Below are positions 4,877 through 5,000 of a stretch of DNA of 5,000 nucleotides, one piece after another. The notes beneath the pieces were generated by a model, which searched no databases, had not been told where the DNA came from, and saw only the letters and a program-made list of their open reading frames with translations. Source of the stretch: Candidatus Omnitrophota bacterium (lineage in GTDB: Bacteria; Omnitrophota; Gorgyraeia; 2-01-FULL-45-10); assembly GCA_028716065.1 (NCBI GenBank), contig JAQUQN010000090.1:1-5000 (forward strand). The letters run 5' to 3'. The stretch's first letter is position 1; each line of letters begins with the position of its first letter. The translations under genes were made by a program, and so were the position numbers.

Positions 4877-5000
4877 CTACTCTAATATCTCTGTCACTAC
4901 ACCGGCGCCCACGGTATGGCCGCCTTCACGTATGGCGAACCTCAGTTCCTTTTCCATGGCGATGGGAGTGATGAGAGCTACTTCAAGGTTAACGTTATCA
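4877..5000 (-). CDS. tuf: Elongation factor Tu, C-terminal end (partial)
   Basis: Only the last 40 codons and a TAG stop are inside the window; the 5' part lies beyond base 5000. The visible protein begins DNVNLEVALITPIAMEKELR and ends GGHTVGAGVVTEILE, which is the hallmark end of EF-Tu domain 3 (beta barrel), including the conserved REGGHTVGAGVV segment. EF-Tu is the cytoplasmic GTPase that delivers aminoacyl-tRNA to the ribosomal A site; its GTPase domain is not visible here. The stop codon lies 11 nt before rpsJ, and the likely rpsJ ribosome binding site overlaps it, so tuf appears to be co-transcribed with the S10 genes. Nothing in the visible part is aberrant. The identification is near certain from motif recognition, although tuf copy number cannot be judged. 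Confidence 0.97.
   Translation of the reverse strand, partial: DNVNLEVALITPIAMEKELRFAIREGGHTVGAGVVTEILE

Noticed and set aside
1..5000. A novel defence, mobile or accessory system
   Set aside because: All of the window except short gaps is occupied by conserved core ribosomal genes in canonical order. No foreign genes, integrase, repeat array or RNA element is present.

Overview
The window is a stretch of the conserved bacterial str/S10 ribosomal-protein operon, transcribed entirely on the minus strand. Read in the direction of transcription (high to low coordinates), the order is tuf (3' end only), rpsJ (S10), rplC (L3), rplD (L4), rplW (L23), rplB (L2), rpsS (S19), rplV (L22), rpsC (S3), rplP (L16) and rpmC (L29, running off the window edge). 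This is the canonical gene order, with tuf joined directly to rpsJ as in many bacteria outside the enterics.

The proteins are clearly bacterial. Base composition looks intermediate, but codon choice is unusual for such highly expressed genes: in rpsJ, 8 of 10 Ile codons are ATA and 5 of 6 Arg codons are AGA/AGG. Several proteins carry extra Lys/Ala/Glu-rich ends (L3 C-terminus, L4 N-terminus, L22 C-terminus). L2 has DHPM where E. coli has DHPH. Together these suggest a poorly cultivated lineage known mainly from metagenomes. Candidatus Omnitrophota (PVC-related) is my best but tentative guess; the sequence alone does not prove it.

Region by region: 4877-5000 encodes the last 40 residues of EF-Tu. 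1249-4865 holds rpsJ to rplV, packed with gaps of 1-27 nt or a 1-nt overlap. 131-1247 holds rpsC and rplP. 1-134 is the start of rpmC, which overlaps rplP by 4 nt (ATGA). No intergenic gap exceeds 27 nt, and I see no promoter, terminator, tRNA, repeat array, mobile element or CRISPR. The whole window therefore looks like the inside of one long transcript with translational coupling between neighbours. The products are an elongation factor plus structural proteins of both ribosomal subunits, made together for ribosome assembly and translation.

I found no new biological system here. The points most worth a second look are an apparent 1-nt deletion that breaks the L29 reading frame, the low-complexity basic extensions on L3, L4 and L22 (the L22 one containing a short tandem DNA repeat), and the ATA/AGR-biased codon use.
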